In this document: piece after piece, positions 57,128 to 64,000 of the stretch
How the letters are laid out: every line of letters begins with the position of its first letter
Position numbering within the stretch: the stretch's first letter is position 1
Assembly (NCBI RefSeq): GCF_028882275.1
Contig: NZ_JARBUT010000001.1
Span: 1 to 64,000, forward strand
Reading direction: 5' to 3'
Source of the DNA: Nocardiopsis sp. N85
GTDB taxonomy: Bacteria > Actinomycetota > Actinomycetes > Streptosporangiales > Streptosporangiaceae
DNA length: 64,000 bases
Position numbers and translations under genes: made by a program
The notes under the pieces: model-generated
Told to the model about the DNA's origin: nothing
Databases searched by the model: none
Seen by the model: the letters and a program-made list of their open reading frames with translations, nothing else

Positions 57128-58090
57128 TCAGCCCTTGACGCTTCCGGCGAGGAGGCCGCGGACGAAGTAGCGCTGGAGGAGGAAGAACACCGCCAGCGGC
57201 ACGATCATCGATACGAACGCGCCCGCGGTCAGTCGGTGCCAGGCCTCGCCCCGGGTACCGGCGAGTTCCGCCAGGCGCACGGTGAGCGGTGCGGTGGCGG
57301 TGTCGCCGCCGGTGAAGATCAGCGCCACCAACAGGTCGTTCCACACCCACAGGAACTGGAAGATGCCCAGTGAGACCAGGGCCGGGGCGATGAGCGGCAG
57401 CACGATCCGCACGAAGATGCGGCCGTGCCCGGCGCCGTCCACCCGGGCCGCCTCGAACAGCGTCCTCGGCAGTTGCGAGATGAAGTTGTGCAGCAGGAAC
57501 ACGCCCAGCGGCAGGCCGAAGATCGTGTGCGCCACCCACACGTTGGTGAACGCCATCGCCCCGCTCAGCTCCCAGGCGGGCAGCACCTGGAGCCCGCCGA
57601 CGGACACGCCCTGGGAGAAGAAGCGCAGCAGCGGCACCAGCGACATCTGCAACGGCACGATCTGCAACGCGAAGATGCCCAGGAACAGCCAGTCGCGCCC
57701 CCGGAAGTCGATCCAGGCCAGCGCGTAGGCCGCCAGCGCGGCCACCCCGAGCACGAACACCGTCGCGGGCAGCGTGATCACGAACGAGTTCACGAAGTGG
57801 GTGGCCAGCCGCCCGTCGCTGGCGGTGCCGAACAGCACGTCCCGGTAGTTGTCGAGGGTGACCTCGGGGGAGGCGAAGAACGTCCACCACCCCGTGGTGC
57901 GGATCTGGTCGGCGGGCCGGAACGAGGAGATGAACAGTCCGGCCGTGGGCAACGTCCACAGCACGGCGATGACGAGCGCGGCCAGGCTCGCCGCCGTCCC
58001 GCTCAGCCGGCGCCGCACCCGGGCGGCCGGTCCCGGTCTCCGGGCGTCGACGAGCCCGGGGTCGGGGACGACGGTGGGGGTGGAGGTCAT
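57128..58090 (-). CDS. carbohydrate ABC transporter permease (MalG/AglG-type)
   Basis: 320 residues with six predicted transmembrane helices and the EAA loop EAARVDGAGHGRIFVRIVLP near 222, which docks the ATPase. Its sequence is closest in style to the inner permease of alpha-glucoside-type importers. ATG 58090 overlaps the upstream permease stop (ATGA). The operon has no ATPase gene, so a shared ATPase such as MsiK is presumably used. Confidence 0.9.
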   Translation of the reverse strand: MTSTPTVVPDPGLVDARRPGPAARVRRRLSGTAASLAALVIAVLWTLPTAGLFISSFRPADQIRTTGWWTFFASPEVTLDNYRDVLFGTASDGRLATHFVNSFVITLPATVFVLGVAALAAYALAWIDFRGRDWLFLGIFALQIVPLQMSLVPLLRFFSQGVSVGGLQVLPAWELSGAMAFTNVWVAHTIFGLPLGVFLLHNFISQLPRTLFEAARVDGAGHGRIFVRIVLPLIAPALVSLGIFQFLWVWNDLLVALIFTGGDTATAPLTVRLAELAGTRGEAWHRLTAGAFVSMIVPLAVFFLLQRYFVRGLLAGSVKG

Positions 58091-59064
58091 GACAGCTCCC
58101 TCGCCTTGCGGGTACGGCGGATCTGTAGCACCACCAGTGGAACGACCAGCACGAACAGGAACACCGCCAGGGCCGACCCCTGACCGATCTGGCCCTGGGA
58201 GAACGCCTGACTGTACATCTCGTTGGCGATCACGCTGGTGCCGTAGTTGCCGCCGGTCATCGTGCGGACGATGTCGAACACCTTCAGGGTCTGCACCGTG
58301 ATGGTGATGAGCACGACCAGGACGGTCGGCCACACCGACGGCAGGGTGATGCGCCAGAACAGCTGTATCGGGCCGGCGCCGTCGATACGGGCGGCCTCGT
58401 TGATCTCGGCGGGGATGGCCTTGATCGCCGCCGACAGCACGACCATCGCGAACCCGGCCTGCACCCAGATGAGCACCATGATCAGCAGGAACGTGTTCAG
58501 TGGCTGTTCGAGCAGCCACAACCGGGGTTCGCCGCCGAACCACACGACGATCTGGTTGAACAGGCCGTACTGCTCCTGGTCGGCGGGCCGGTAGGCGAAC
58601 ACGAACCGCCAGATGATGCTCGCGCCGACGAACGAGATCGCCATGGGCATGAACACCAGCGACTTGGCCACGGGCTCGAACCGGGAGCGGTCCACCAGCA
58701 CCGCGTAGACCAGGCCGATCGCGGTGGACAGGACCGGCGCGAACAGCACCCACAGCAGGGTGTTGCGCAGCACCAGCAGGATCTCCGGCCGCTGGAACAT
58801 CCACAGGTAGTTGGCCAGCCCGACGAACTCGTCACCGGAGCGGTCGTGGAAGGACAGGTAGGTGGTGCGCAGGGCCGGGTAGACGAGCCCGCCCACGAGG
58901 AGGATCAGGGCGGGCGCGAGGAAGAGGAACGCCTGCCACCGGTCGCGTCGGGTGCGGGGCACATCGATGACGACCAGCAGCAGACCGATGACGCCGAGGA
59001 AGGCGACGATCCCGATGAGCATCCACACGATCTTGGGAAGCTCGTTCAGGAACGAGAACTCCAT
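58087..59064 (-). CDS. carbohydrate ABC transporter permease (MalF/AglF-type)
   Basis: 325 residues. An extra N-terminal helix (WMLIGIVAFLGVIGLLLVVI) precedes the usual six. The EAA loop is EAARIDGAGPIQLFWRITLP. The extra helix is typical of AglF-like permeases. ATG 59064. It lies 72 bp downstream of the binding-protein gene and overlaps the next permease. Confidence 0.9.
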   Translation of the reverse strand: MEFSFLNELPKIVWMLIGIVAFLGVIGLLLVVIDVPRTRRDRWQAFLFLAPALILLVGGLVYPALRTTYLSFHDRSGDEFVGLANYLWMFQRPEILLVLRNTLLWVLFAPVLSTAIGLVYAVLVDRSRFEPVAKSLVFMPMAISFVGASIIWRFVFAYRPADQEQYGLFNQIVVWFGGEPRLWLLEQPLNTFLLIMVLIWVQAGFAMVVLSAAIKAIPAEINEAARIDGAGPIQLFWRITLPSVWPTVLVVLITITVQTLKVFDIVRTMTGGNYGTSVIANEMYSQAFSQGQIGQGSALAVFLFVLVVPLVVLQIRRTRKARELS

Positions 59065-59136
59065 GGGTGGTCCCCTTGTCGGTGACAGATGAGAAGGGAG
59101 CCGGGCGGGGCGCGCCCCGCCCGGCGGAGGGGACCT

Positions 59137-60495
59137 TTACGGCCAGGCGGACTCGATGGTCTCCAGGACGTCGTCCGTGGAGGAACCGGTGACCCAGTCG
59201 ACCATGCCGTTCCAGAACACGTTGGTGCCGACGGAGGAGGGCATCGCGTCACTGCCGTCGAAGTGGAAGACCGTGTCGGGGGACAGCAGCACCTCGGCGG
59301 CGAACTGCGAGGCCGGGTCCTCGATCACGGACGGGTCCATGTTCTGGTTGGCCGACACCCAGGCGCCCTGGGAGGCGCGGCTGTTGGCGTACTCCGGGGT
59401 GGACAGGTACTCGTGGACGGCGGCGACCTCGGGTCGGTCGGCGAAGGGCACGGCGAACTCGCCGCCGCCCATGACCGGGACCTCGGCGCCCGCCTCCAGC
59501 GGCGGCAGGACGAACCCGTACACGTCGCCGTCCTCGGCGACGGTGACGCCCTCCTCGAACTGCGCGGAGTAGAACGAGCCCATCAGGTACATGGCGCAGC
59601 CGCCGTCGAGCAGGGGCAGACCGGCCTCCTGGAAGGAGGTGACGGCGATGCTCTCCACGTCACCGAAGGTGCCGTTGACGTAGTCGGGGTTGCGGATGAT
59701 GCCGTCGGCCAGGTCGAAGGCCTCGGCGACCTGCGGGTCGTCGAAGGGGATCTCGTGGGAGACCCACTGGTTGTAGACGTCGGTGCCCGCGGTGCGCAGC
59801 AGCGCGTTCTCGATCCAGTCGGTGCCGGGCCAGCCGGTGGCGTCGCCGGACTCGAAGCCCACGCACCACGGCTTGACGCCCGAGTCGGCGATCTCGTCGC
59901 TGAGGGCGAGCATGTCGTCCCAGCTCTGCGGGATCTCGTGGCCGTTCTCGTCGAAGAAGGACGGCGAGTACCAGACCATCGACTTCATGTTGGCGCCGTA
60001 GGGGGTGCCGTACAGTTCGCCGTCGAAGGTGGCGTAGCCGCGCCAGTCCTCGCCCCAACCCTCTTCGGCGTTGGCCTTGACGCCGTCGGCGACGGGCACC
60101 GCGTAGCCGTCCGAGACGACCCGCTCCAGCAGGCCGGGCTGGGGGATGAGGGCCAGATCGGGAGCGTTCCCACCCTCCAGACGGATGGGCAACTGGGCTT
60201 CGAACTCTCCGCTGCCCTCGTGCTGGATGTCGATGCCGGTGCAGGCCTCGAAGTCGGCCCAGGAGCGGTCCATCCGCTCCGCCTCCTCGTCACGGATGGA
60301 CGAGTAGACGCTGACGGTCCCCTCGACGTCCGACCACTGTTCGAAGGGGGCGCAGTCGACGCCGGAGGCGTCGCCGCCGCCACCGCCGCCGCCTTCACCA
60401 CTGAGGTAGGCGCAACCCGAGGACAGGAGCACGACGCTTCCTGCCGCGGCGGCCAGTGCCAGGTGTCGACGGTTCCCGAGGTCTGATCTCGGCAT
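59137..60495 (-). CDS. sugar ABC transporter substrate-binding lipoprotein (AglE-like)
   Basis: 452 residues. Lipoprotein signal with LSSGC at about 24-28, Gly-rich linker, then a solute-binding protein family 1 domain. It shows LALIPQPGLLERVV, YGTPYGANMKSMVWYSPSFF and aromatic-rich GWPGTDWIEN, typical of oligosaccharide binders. ATG 60495 follows GGGAGAG. It heads the three-gene importer. No LacI or other regulator gene adjoins it, although a palindrome-like element lies upstream. The alpha-glucoside guess rests on overall resemblance only. Confidence 0.88.
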   Translation of the reverse strand: MPRSDLGNRRHLALAAAAGSVVLLSSGCAYLSGEGGGGGGGDASGVDCAPFEQWSDVEGTVSVYSSIRDEEAERMDRSWADFEACTGIDIQHEGSGEFEAQLPIRLEGGNAPDLALIPQPGLLERVVSDGYAVPVADGVKANAEEGWGEDWRGYATFDGELYGTPYGANMKSMVWYSPSFFDENGHEIPQSWDDMLALSDEIADSGVKPWCVGFESGDATGWPGTDWIENALLRTAGTDVYNQWVSHEIPFDDPQVAEAFDLADGIIRNPDYVNGTFGDVESIAVTSFQEAGLPLLDGGCAMYLMGSFYSAQFEEGVTVAEDGDVYGFVLPPLEAGAEVPVMGGGEFAVPFADRPEVAAVHEYLSTPEYANSRASQGAWVSANQNMDPSVIEDPASQFAAEVLLSPDTVFHFDGSDAMPSSVGTNVFWNGMVDWVTGSSTDDVLETIESAWP

Positions 60496-60608
60496 GACTC
60501 TCCCTAGTGCGATCGGGGACGGGCACCACCGGGGCTCTGTGACCCACGGCACGCTGGAACACGATCGAAGCCGCATCTCATGAAAATGTCTACAAAATTC
60601 GCAAATCC

Positions 60609-60627
60609 TTTCGTAACGATGCTGAAA
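60609..60627 (-). promoter_or_regulatory. imperfect palindrome in the sugar importer promoter region
   Basis: TTTCGTAACGATGCTGAAA has TTTC/GAAA ends and a TCGTAACGA core, 114 bp upstream of the binding-protein start. It sits in an AT-rich patch (60580-60630) of the 231-bp divergent region shared with the Gfo/Idh/MocA gene. It could be a LacI-type operator. Confidence 0.3.
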
Positions 60628-60726
60628 CGCGCTGTTCGGAGCCCATGAGCCGACACTTCTCCCCGTGGCGACGCACCGTGCCCGAACGCTCTCGCACGGG
60701 GCGGTCCGCGCCGTAGATTGGACGAC

Positions 60727-61818
60727 ATGTCCAACGCATCGCAGGTTCCCGAGCACGACGGCCCCGAACTGCACGTCGCCCTCATCGGTTACGGCAAGGG
60801 GGGTGAGGTCTTCCACGCGCCGATCATCGAGGCGGTCCCCGGACTGTGCCTGTCCGCCGTGGTGACCGGGAACCCCGAACGCGTCCGCGCCGTACGCGAA
60901 CGCCACCCGAACGCCACCGTGTACCCGACCGTCGCCGACCTGTGGGCCGACGCCGGCCGCTACGAGATCGCCGTCGTCACCACGCCCAACGACACCCACG
61001 CGCCGTTGGCCCATGCCGCCCTGGAGGCGGGCATGTCCGTGGTGGTGGACAAGCCGTTCGCGCTCACCGCCGCCCAGGCGAGCGAGCTCACCGACCTGGC
61101 CGAGAAGCTGGGGCGGGTGCTCACCGTCTATCAGAACCGCCGCTGGGACGCCGACTTCCTCACCCTGTGGCGGTTGGTCGAGGAGGGCGCCCTGGGACGG
61201 GTCCACCGGTTCGAGTCCCGGTTCGAGCGCTGGCGGCCCGAGCCCAAGGGGACCTGGCGCGAGAGCGGAGCGGTGGAGGCGGGTGCCGGGCTGCTCTACG
61301 ACCTGGGGCCGCACCTCATCGACCAGGCGATCAACCTCTTCGGCCCCGTCGCCTCGGTCTACGCCGAGATCGACACCCTCCGCGAAGGGGTGCAGGCCGA
61401 CGACGACGTCTTCCTGTCGCTGGGGCACTCCCGGGGCACCCGCTCCCACCTGTGGATGAGCGCGCTCACCGCGCAGGGCGGCCCGCGTTTCCGGGTCCTG
61501 GGGGACGCGGCCGCCTTCACCAGCCACGGGATGGACGGGCAGGAGGCCCGGCTCCTGGCCGGGGAGAGCCCCACCGCCGAGGACTGGGGTGTGCTCCCCG
61601 AGGCCGAGCTGGGGCTGGTGGGCGTGGACGGGGCCACCCGCCGGGTGCCCTCCGCTCGCGGCGCCTACCCCGAGTTCTACGCGGGGGTCCGTGACGCGGT
61701 GGGGGAGGGCGAACCCCTGCCGGTGGACCCGCACGAGGTGATCCACGGGCTGGAGGTCATCGAGGCCGCCCGGCGCAGCGCCCGCACCGGGACGGTCGTC
61801 ACCCTTCCCGGCCGTTAG
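60727..61818 (+). CDS. Gfo/Idh/MocA-family oxidoreductase
   Basis: 363 residues. N-terminal NAD(P) Rossmann domain with VALIGYGKGGEVFHAP (17-32), and the family's catalytic lysine motif VVVDKPFAL near 113, then a C-terminal sugar-binding domain with GLLYDLGPHLIDQAINLFG carrying the catalytic His. It oxidises or reduces a sugar or cyclitol. ATG 60727; a TTG at 60718 is in frame. It is divergent from a sugar importer, so the imported sugar or its product may be the substrate (inference). Confidence 0.9.
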   Translation: MSNASQVPEHDGPELHVALIGYGKGGEVFHAPIIEAVPGLCLSAVVTGNPERVRAVRERHPNATVYPTVADLWADAGRYEIAVVTTPNDTHAPLAHAALEAGMSVVVDKPFALTAAQASELTDLAEKLGRVLTVYQNRRWDADFLTLWRLVEEGALGRVHRFESRFERWRPEPKGTWRESGAVEAGAGLLYDLGPHLIDQAINLFGPVASVYAEIDTLREGVQADDDVFLSLGHSRGTRSHLWMSALTAQGGPRFRVLGDAAAFTSHGMDGQEARLLAGESPTAEDWGVLPEAELGLVGVDGATRRVPSARGAYPEFYAGVRDAVGEGEPLPVDPHEVIHGLEVIEAARRSARTGTVVTLPGR

Positions 61819-61990
61819 CCTCCGCGGTCTCGGTCACGGCGCCCGGACGGACCCGGTGGGGAACTCCCCGAGCCCCTCCCGGGTGTCCGCGCGCACCTCT
61901 CCCGTGGTCGGTCGTGTTCGGCCCCGGGCACCCCCGGGCGGGCCTATGTTGGAGGGAGGTTACCCGAGCGTTTCGTCGAAGGAGACTGTC

Positions 61991-63352
61991 GTGGCCCAGG
62001 TCCTCGTGGTCGCAGACGACCTCACCGGTGCCAACGCGACCGGGGCCCGGTTCGCCCGTACCGGTATGCGGGTGGCCACCGTGACCCCCGAACACGTCAG
62101 CCGCGTCGCCGGCGACTACGACGTCGTGGTGGCCAACCTCGACAGTCGGCACGTCCCCGCCGAACAGGCCGTCGACCTCATCGCCGACGTCGTGGAGGCG
62201 GTCTGGCCGGTGGGCCTGGTGGTCAAGCGCACCGACTCCACCCTGCGCGGCAACATCGGGGCCGAACTGGAGGCCGCCTACCGGGAGGTCCGCGACCGGG
62301 TGCCCGCCGGGACCCGGGTCCGGGTGCTGTTCACCCCGGCCTTCCCCGGGAGCGGGCGCACCACGGAGAACGGCGTCCAACTCCTCAACGGAGTCCCCCT
62401 CCAGGACACCGAACTCGTCGACGACCCCCTGTGCCCCATGACCACGGGGGTGGTCGCCGACATCGTCGCGGCCCAGACCGGGCTCCCCGTTCGCCACGTC
62501 CCGGTCCGCCAGGTCACCCAGAGCATGCTCACCGCCGAACTCCTGGCCGGTGACGAGCCCGTGGTGCTGTGCGACGCCACCACCGAACGGCACCTCACCG
62601 ACATCGCCGAGGCCGCCGCGGCCGCCCACCACGAGGACGGCACGGTGTGGGTGTCGGTGGACCCCGGACCGACCGGGGCGCTGCTCGCCTACGCCCTGCG
62701 CCTGCGCGGCCAGGCCGGCACGCGCGGCCCCCTCCTGGGGGTCGCCGCCAGCACCACCGACCTGACCCGACGCCAGCTGGCCACGGTGGCGCGCACCGGC
62801 GCGGTCCGCTTCGTCGACCTGGACGCGGTCGCCTTCACCGACCCCGAGAGCGACCACGCCGACGAGGTCGCCGTCGAACTCACGGAGAAACTCCTCGCCG
62901 CCGGGTTCCCCGACCTGTGCGTACTGCGGGTCATCACGACCTCCGACCGGGTGCGCGCGCTGCCCGTCCGGGCCCGGGCCGAGCTGCCCGGCCGCATCGC
63001 CCGCCTGGTCTCCGACGCCGTCCACGAGATCGCCGACAGCACCGGTGTCCACGCCCTTCCCAGCGGCCTCTACCTCACCGGCGGCGACCTGGTGTCGGGC
63101 CTGTTCGACGAGCTGGGCGTACACGCCTTCGACGTCGGCGGCGAGGTCGTGCCGCTGGCGGTCCACGGCCACATCAGCGGCGGCCCGCTCGACGGCACCC
63201 CGGTCGTGGCCAAGGGCGGTCTGGTCGGCGACGACATCACCCTGGTCGAGTGCCTGGCCAAACTGCGCCGCGCGGTCCAGGCCCGACTGCACCAGGTCCA
63301 TTCCGAGGTCTCCGAGCACGTCGTGCCCACCCTGATCCGCGACCCGGCCTGA
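61991..63352 (+). CDS. four-carbon acid sugar kinase family protein (DUF1537-type)
   Basis: 453 residues. N-terminal domain starts VLVVADDLTGANATGARFA and contains KRTDSTLRGNIGAELEA, the sugar-acid binding half. The C-terminal ATP-binding half has YLTGGDLVSGLFDELGVHAF and GGPLDGTPVVAKGGLVGDD. Characterised members (OtnK, DtnK, LtnK types) phosphorylate 3-oxo-tetronate or D/L-threonate-type acids. The usual partner dehydrogenase, aldolase and isomerase genes are not here. GTG 61991 has GAAGGAG 7 nt upstream. Confidence 0.9.
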   Translation: MAQVLVVADDLTGANATGARFARTGMRVATVTPEHVSRVAGDYDVVVANLDSRHVPAEQAVDLIADVVEAVWPVGLVVKRTDSTLRGNIGAELEAAYREVRDRVPAGTRVRVLFTPAFPGSGRTTENGVQLLNGVPLQDTELVDDPLCPMTTGVVADIVAAQTGLPVRHVPVRQVTQSMLTAELLAGDEPVVLCDATTERHLTDIAEAAAAAHHEDGTVWVSVDPGPTGALLAYALRLRGQAGTRGPLLGVAASTTDLTRRQLATVARTGAVRFVDLDAVAFTDPESDHADEVAVELTEKLLAAGFPDLCVLRVITTSDRVRALPVRARAELPGRIARLVSDAVHEIADSTGVHALPSGLYLTGGDLVSGLFDELGVHAFDVGGEVVPLAVHGHISGGPLDGTPVVAKGGLVGDDITLVECLAKLRRAVQARLHQVHSEVSEHVVPTLIRDPA

Positions 63353-63361
63353 CGCACGACG

Positions 63362-63391
63362 ACGCCCCCGGTTCGTTCTCTCCGGGGGCGT
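63362..63391. terminator. hairpin terminator between convergent genes
   Basis: ACGCCCCCGG (63362-63371) and CCGGGGGCGT (63382-63391) form a 10-bp perfect stem around a 10-nt loop, followed by TCGTCCGTG. Confidence 0.8.
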
Positions 63392-63416
63392 TCGTCCGTG
63401 TGCGGACCGGCGCGGG

Positions 63417-64000
63417 TCAGCCTGCCAGGGTGGCGCCCAGGTGGTTGGCGGCCAGCTTCTCGATCCGGCCGGCCAGCACCTCGGGGAACTCCAGCGGCCC
63501 CATGTGCCCGGCGTCGGGCACCTCCACGACCTCCTCGCAGTTCCGCAGGAGGGAGGCCACGTGGTGGGCGTGCCAGGGCGGCGTCATCCGGTCGGCGGTG
63601 CCCGCCACGATCACGGTCGGGGCCGTGATGGCGCGGACCGTCTCGTCCAGGTCCAGGCGGGTCATCATGTCGCCCCAACGGCCGCGCGCCACGCCGTTGC
63701 ACTCGTGCACCATGCGTGCGCACAGGCGCACCATGCGCGGGTCGGCGTCCGGGCTCATCGCGATGAACTTCAGCGCGGCGGTGGTCAGCGCGTTGCGCGG
63801 ACCCAGCGGAAGCGGGGCGCGCAACGTGAGGGCGGTCGCGGCGGCCCGTCCCAGGGCCTTGGGCAGCGGGATCGACGTGGTCCGCTCGGTCAGCTGCGCG
63901 CACCCGGTGTTGGTGAGCAGCACCGCCGCGGCCTTCTCCCGGAAGACCTCGCGGGCGCCGGTGGCCATGATGGTCATCCCGCCCATGCTGTGCCCGGCGA
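63417..64000 (-). CDS. alpha/beta hydrolase, 5' end outside the window
   Basis: A partial gene; the visible C-terminal 194 residues run off the right edge. The nucleophile elbow GHSMGGM is at the window edge (ATG triplets there are internal). The acid Asp is in VAGTADRMTPPWHAH and the catalytic His in VPDAGHMGPLEFP. A cap domain with MVHECNGVARGRWGDMM lies between. Likely an esterase or lipase of unknown substrate. Confidence 0.85.
   Translation of the reverse strand, partial: AGHSMGGMTIMATGAREVFREKAAAVLLTNTGCAQLTERTTSIPLPKALGRAAATALTLRAPLPLGPRNALTTAALKFIAMSPDADPRMVRLCARMVHECNGVARGRWGDMMTRLDLDETVRAITAPTVIVAGTADRMTPPWHAHHVASLLRNCEEVVEVPDAGHMGPLEFPEVLAGRIEKLAANHLGATLAG

Overview
The window is about 64 kb of very GC-rich chromosomal DNA with GTG/TTG starts, tight overlapping operons, GC-rich hairpin terminators and actinobacterial-type families (NrtR, KstR-like TetR, CsbD/Asp23/AmaP stress genes, DUF4429-SHOCT, DUF3618, SpoIIE-type phosphatases). 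This indicates an actinomycete chromosome. A Nocardiopsaceae-like (Nocardiopsis/Streptomonospora-type) organism is my best guess, from general protein resemblance only. No phage, transposase, integrase or CRISPR array is visible.

Layout. 1-4.5 kb: a G/T-rich minisatellite-like leader, a small SAM methyltransferase and a class A penicillin-binding protein. 4.6-9.9 kb: a four-gene minus-strand cluster (MBL hydrolase, GT4 glycosyltransferase, methyltransferase, alpha/alpha-toroid protein) with a divergent KstR-like TetR gene. 10-14 kb: an ECF-sigma-like protein with a membrane anchor, nadA with a divergent NrtR regulator, and a HAD hydrolase. 14.2-17.8 kb: a complete OpuC-type osmoprotectant ABC importer. 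18-24.2 kb: flavin reductase, SppA, a lipoprotein and an M16 protease pair. 24.4-30.7 kb: Ser/Thr kinase, an atypical tRNA, peroxiredoxin, CDP-alcohol phosphatidyltransferase, DUF3618 protein, a D-threonine-aldolase-like enzyme and purU. 30.9-33.9 kb: an envelope/alkaline-stress cluster (CsbD, three Asp23/Gls24-type proteins, a 57-residue membrane protein, DUF6286, AmaP).

34.1-39.8 kb: a VOC (glyoxalase-fold) gene cut short by a 62-bp exact copy of the 3' part of sdaA. A Phd/Doc-like toxin-antitoxin pair lies between this copy and the genuine sdaA. Beyond it is a serine/glycine operon (gcvT-gcvH-glyA-sdaA) behind a tandem glycine riboswitch. 40-49.6 kb: a catalytically dead class D beta-lactamase-like lipoprotein, DAHP synthase, an acyl-CoA synthetase, a DUF4429 protein, proline iminopeptidase, ferredoxin reductase, asparaginase and a DnaQ-like exonuclease. 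49.7-51.2 kb: TetR and heme oxygenase with an iron-box-like site. 51.6-55.3 kb: a three-gene phosphorelay (RR-SpoIIE phosphatase, CHASE3-type histidine kinase, single-domain RR). 55.4-56.8 kb: LMW phosphatase plus fructosamine kinase, a probable protein-deglycation pair. 57.1-60.5 kb: a sugar ABC importer without its ATPase. 60.7-64 kb: Gfo/Idh/MocA oxidoreductase, four-carbon acid-sugar kinase and a partial alpha/beta hydrolase.

The observations most worth following are the toxin-antitoxin insertion flanked by sdaA repeats, a short-variable-arm tRNA with a UAG anticodon loop, the class D beta-lactamase pseudoenzyme, the membrane-anchored sigma-like protein, a dispersed inverted intergenic repeat (near 17.9 and 56.9 kb), and a possible 8-codon leader peptide overlapping the kinase start.
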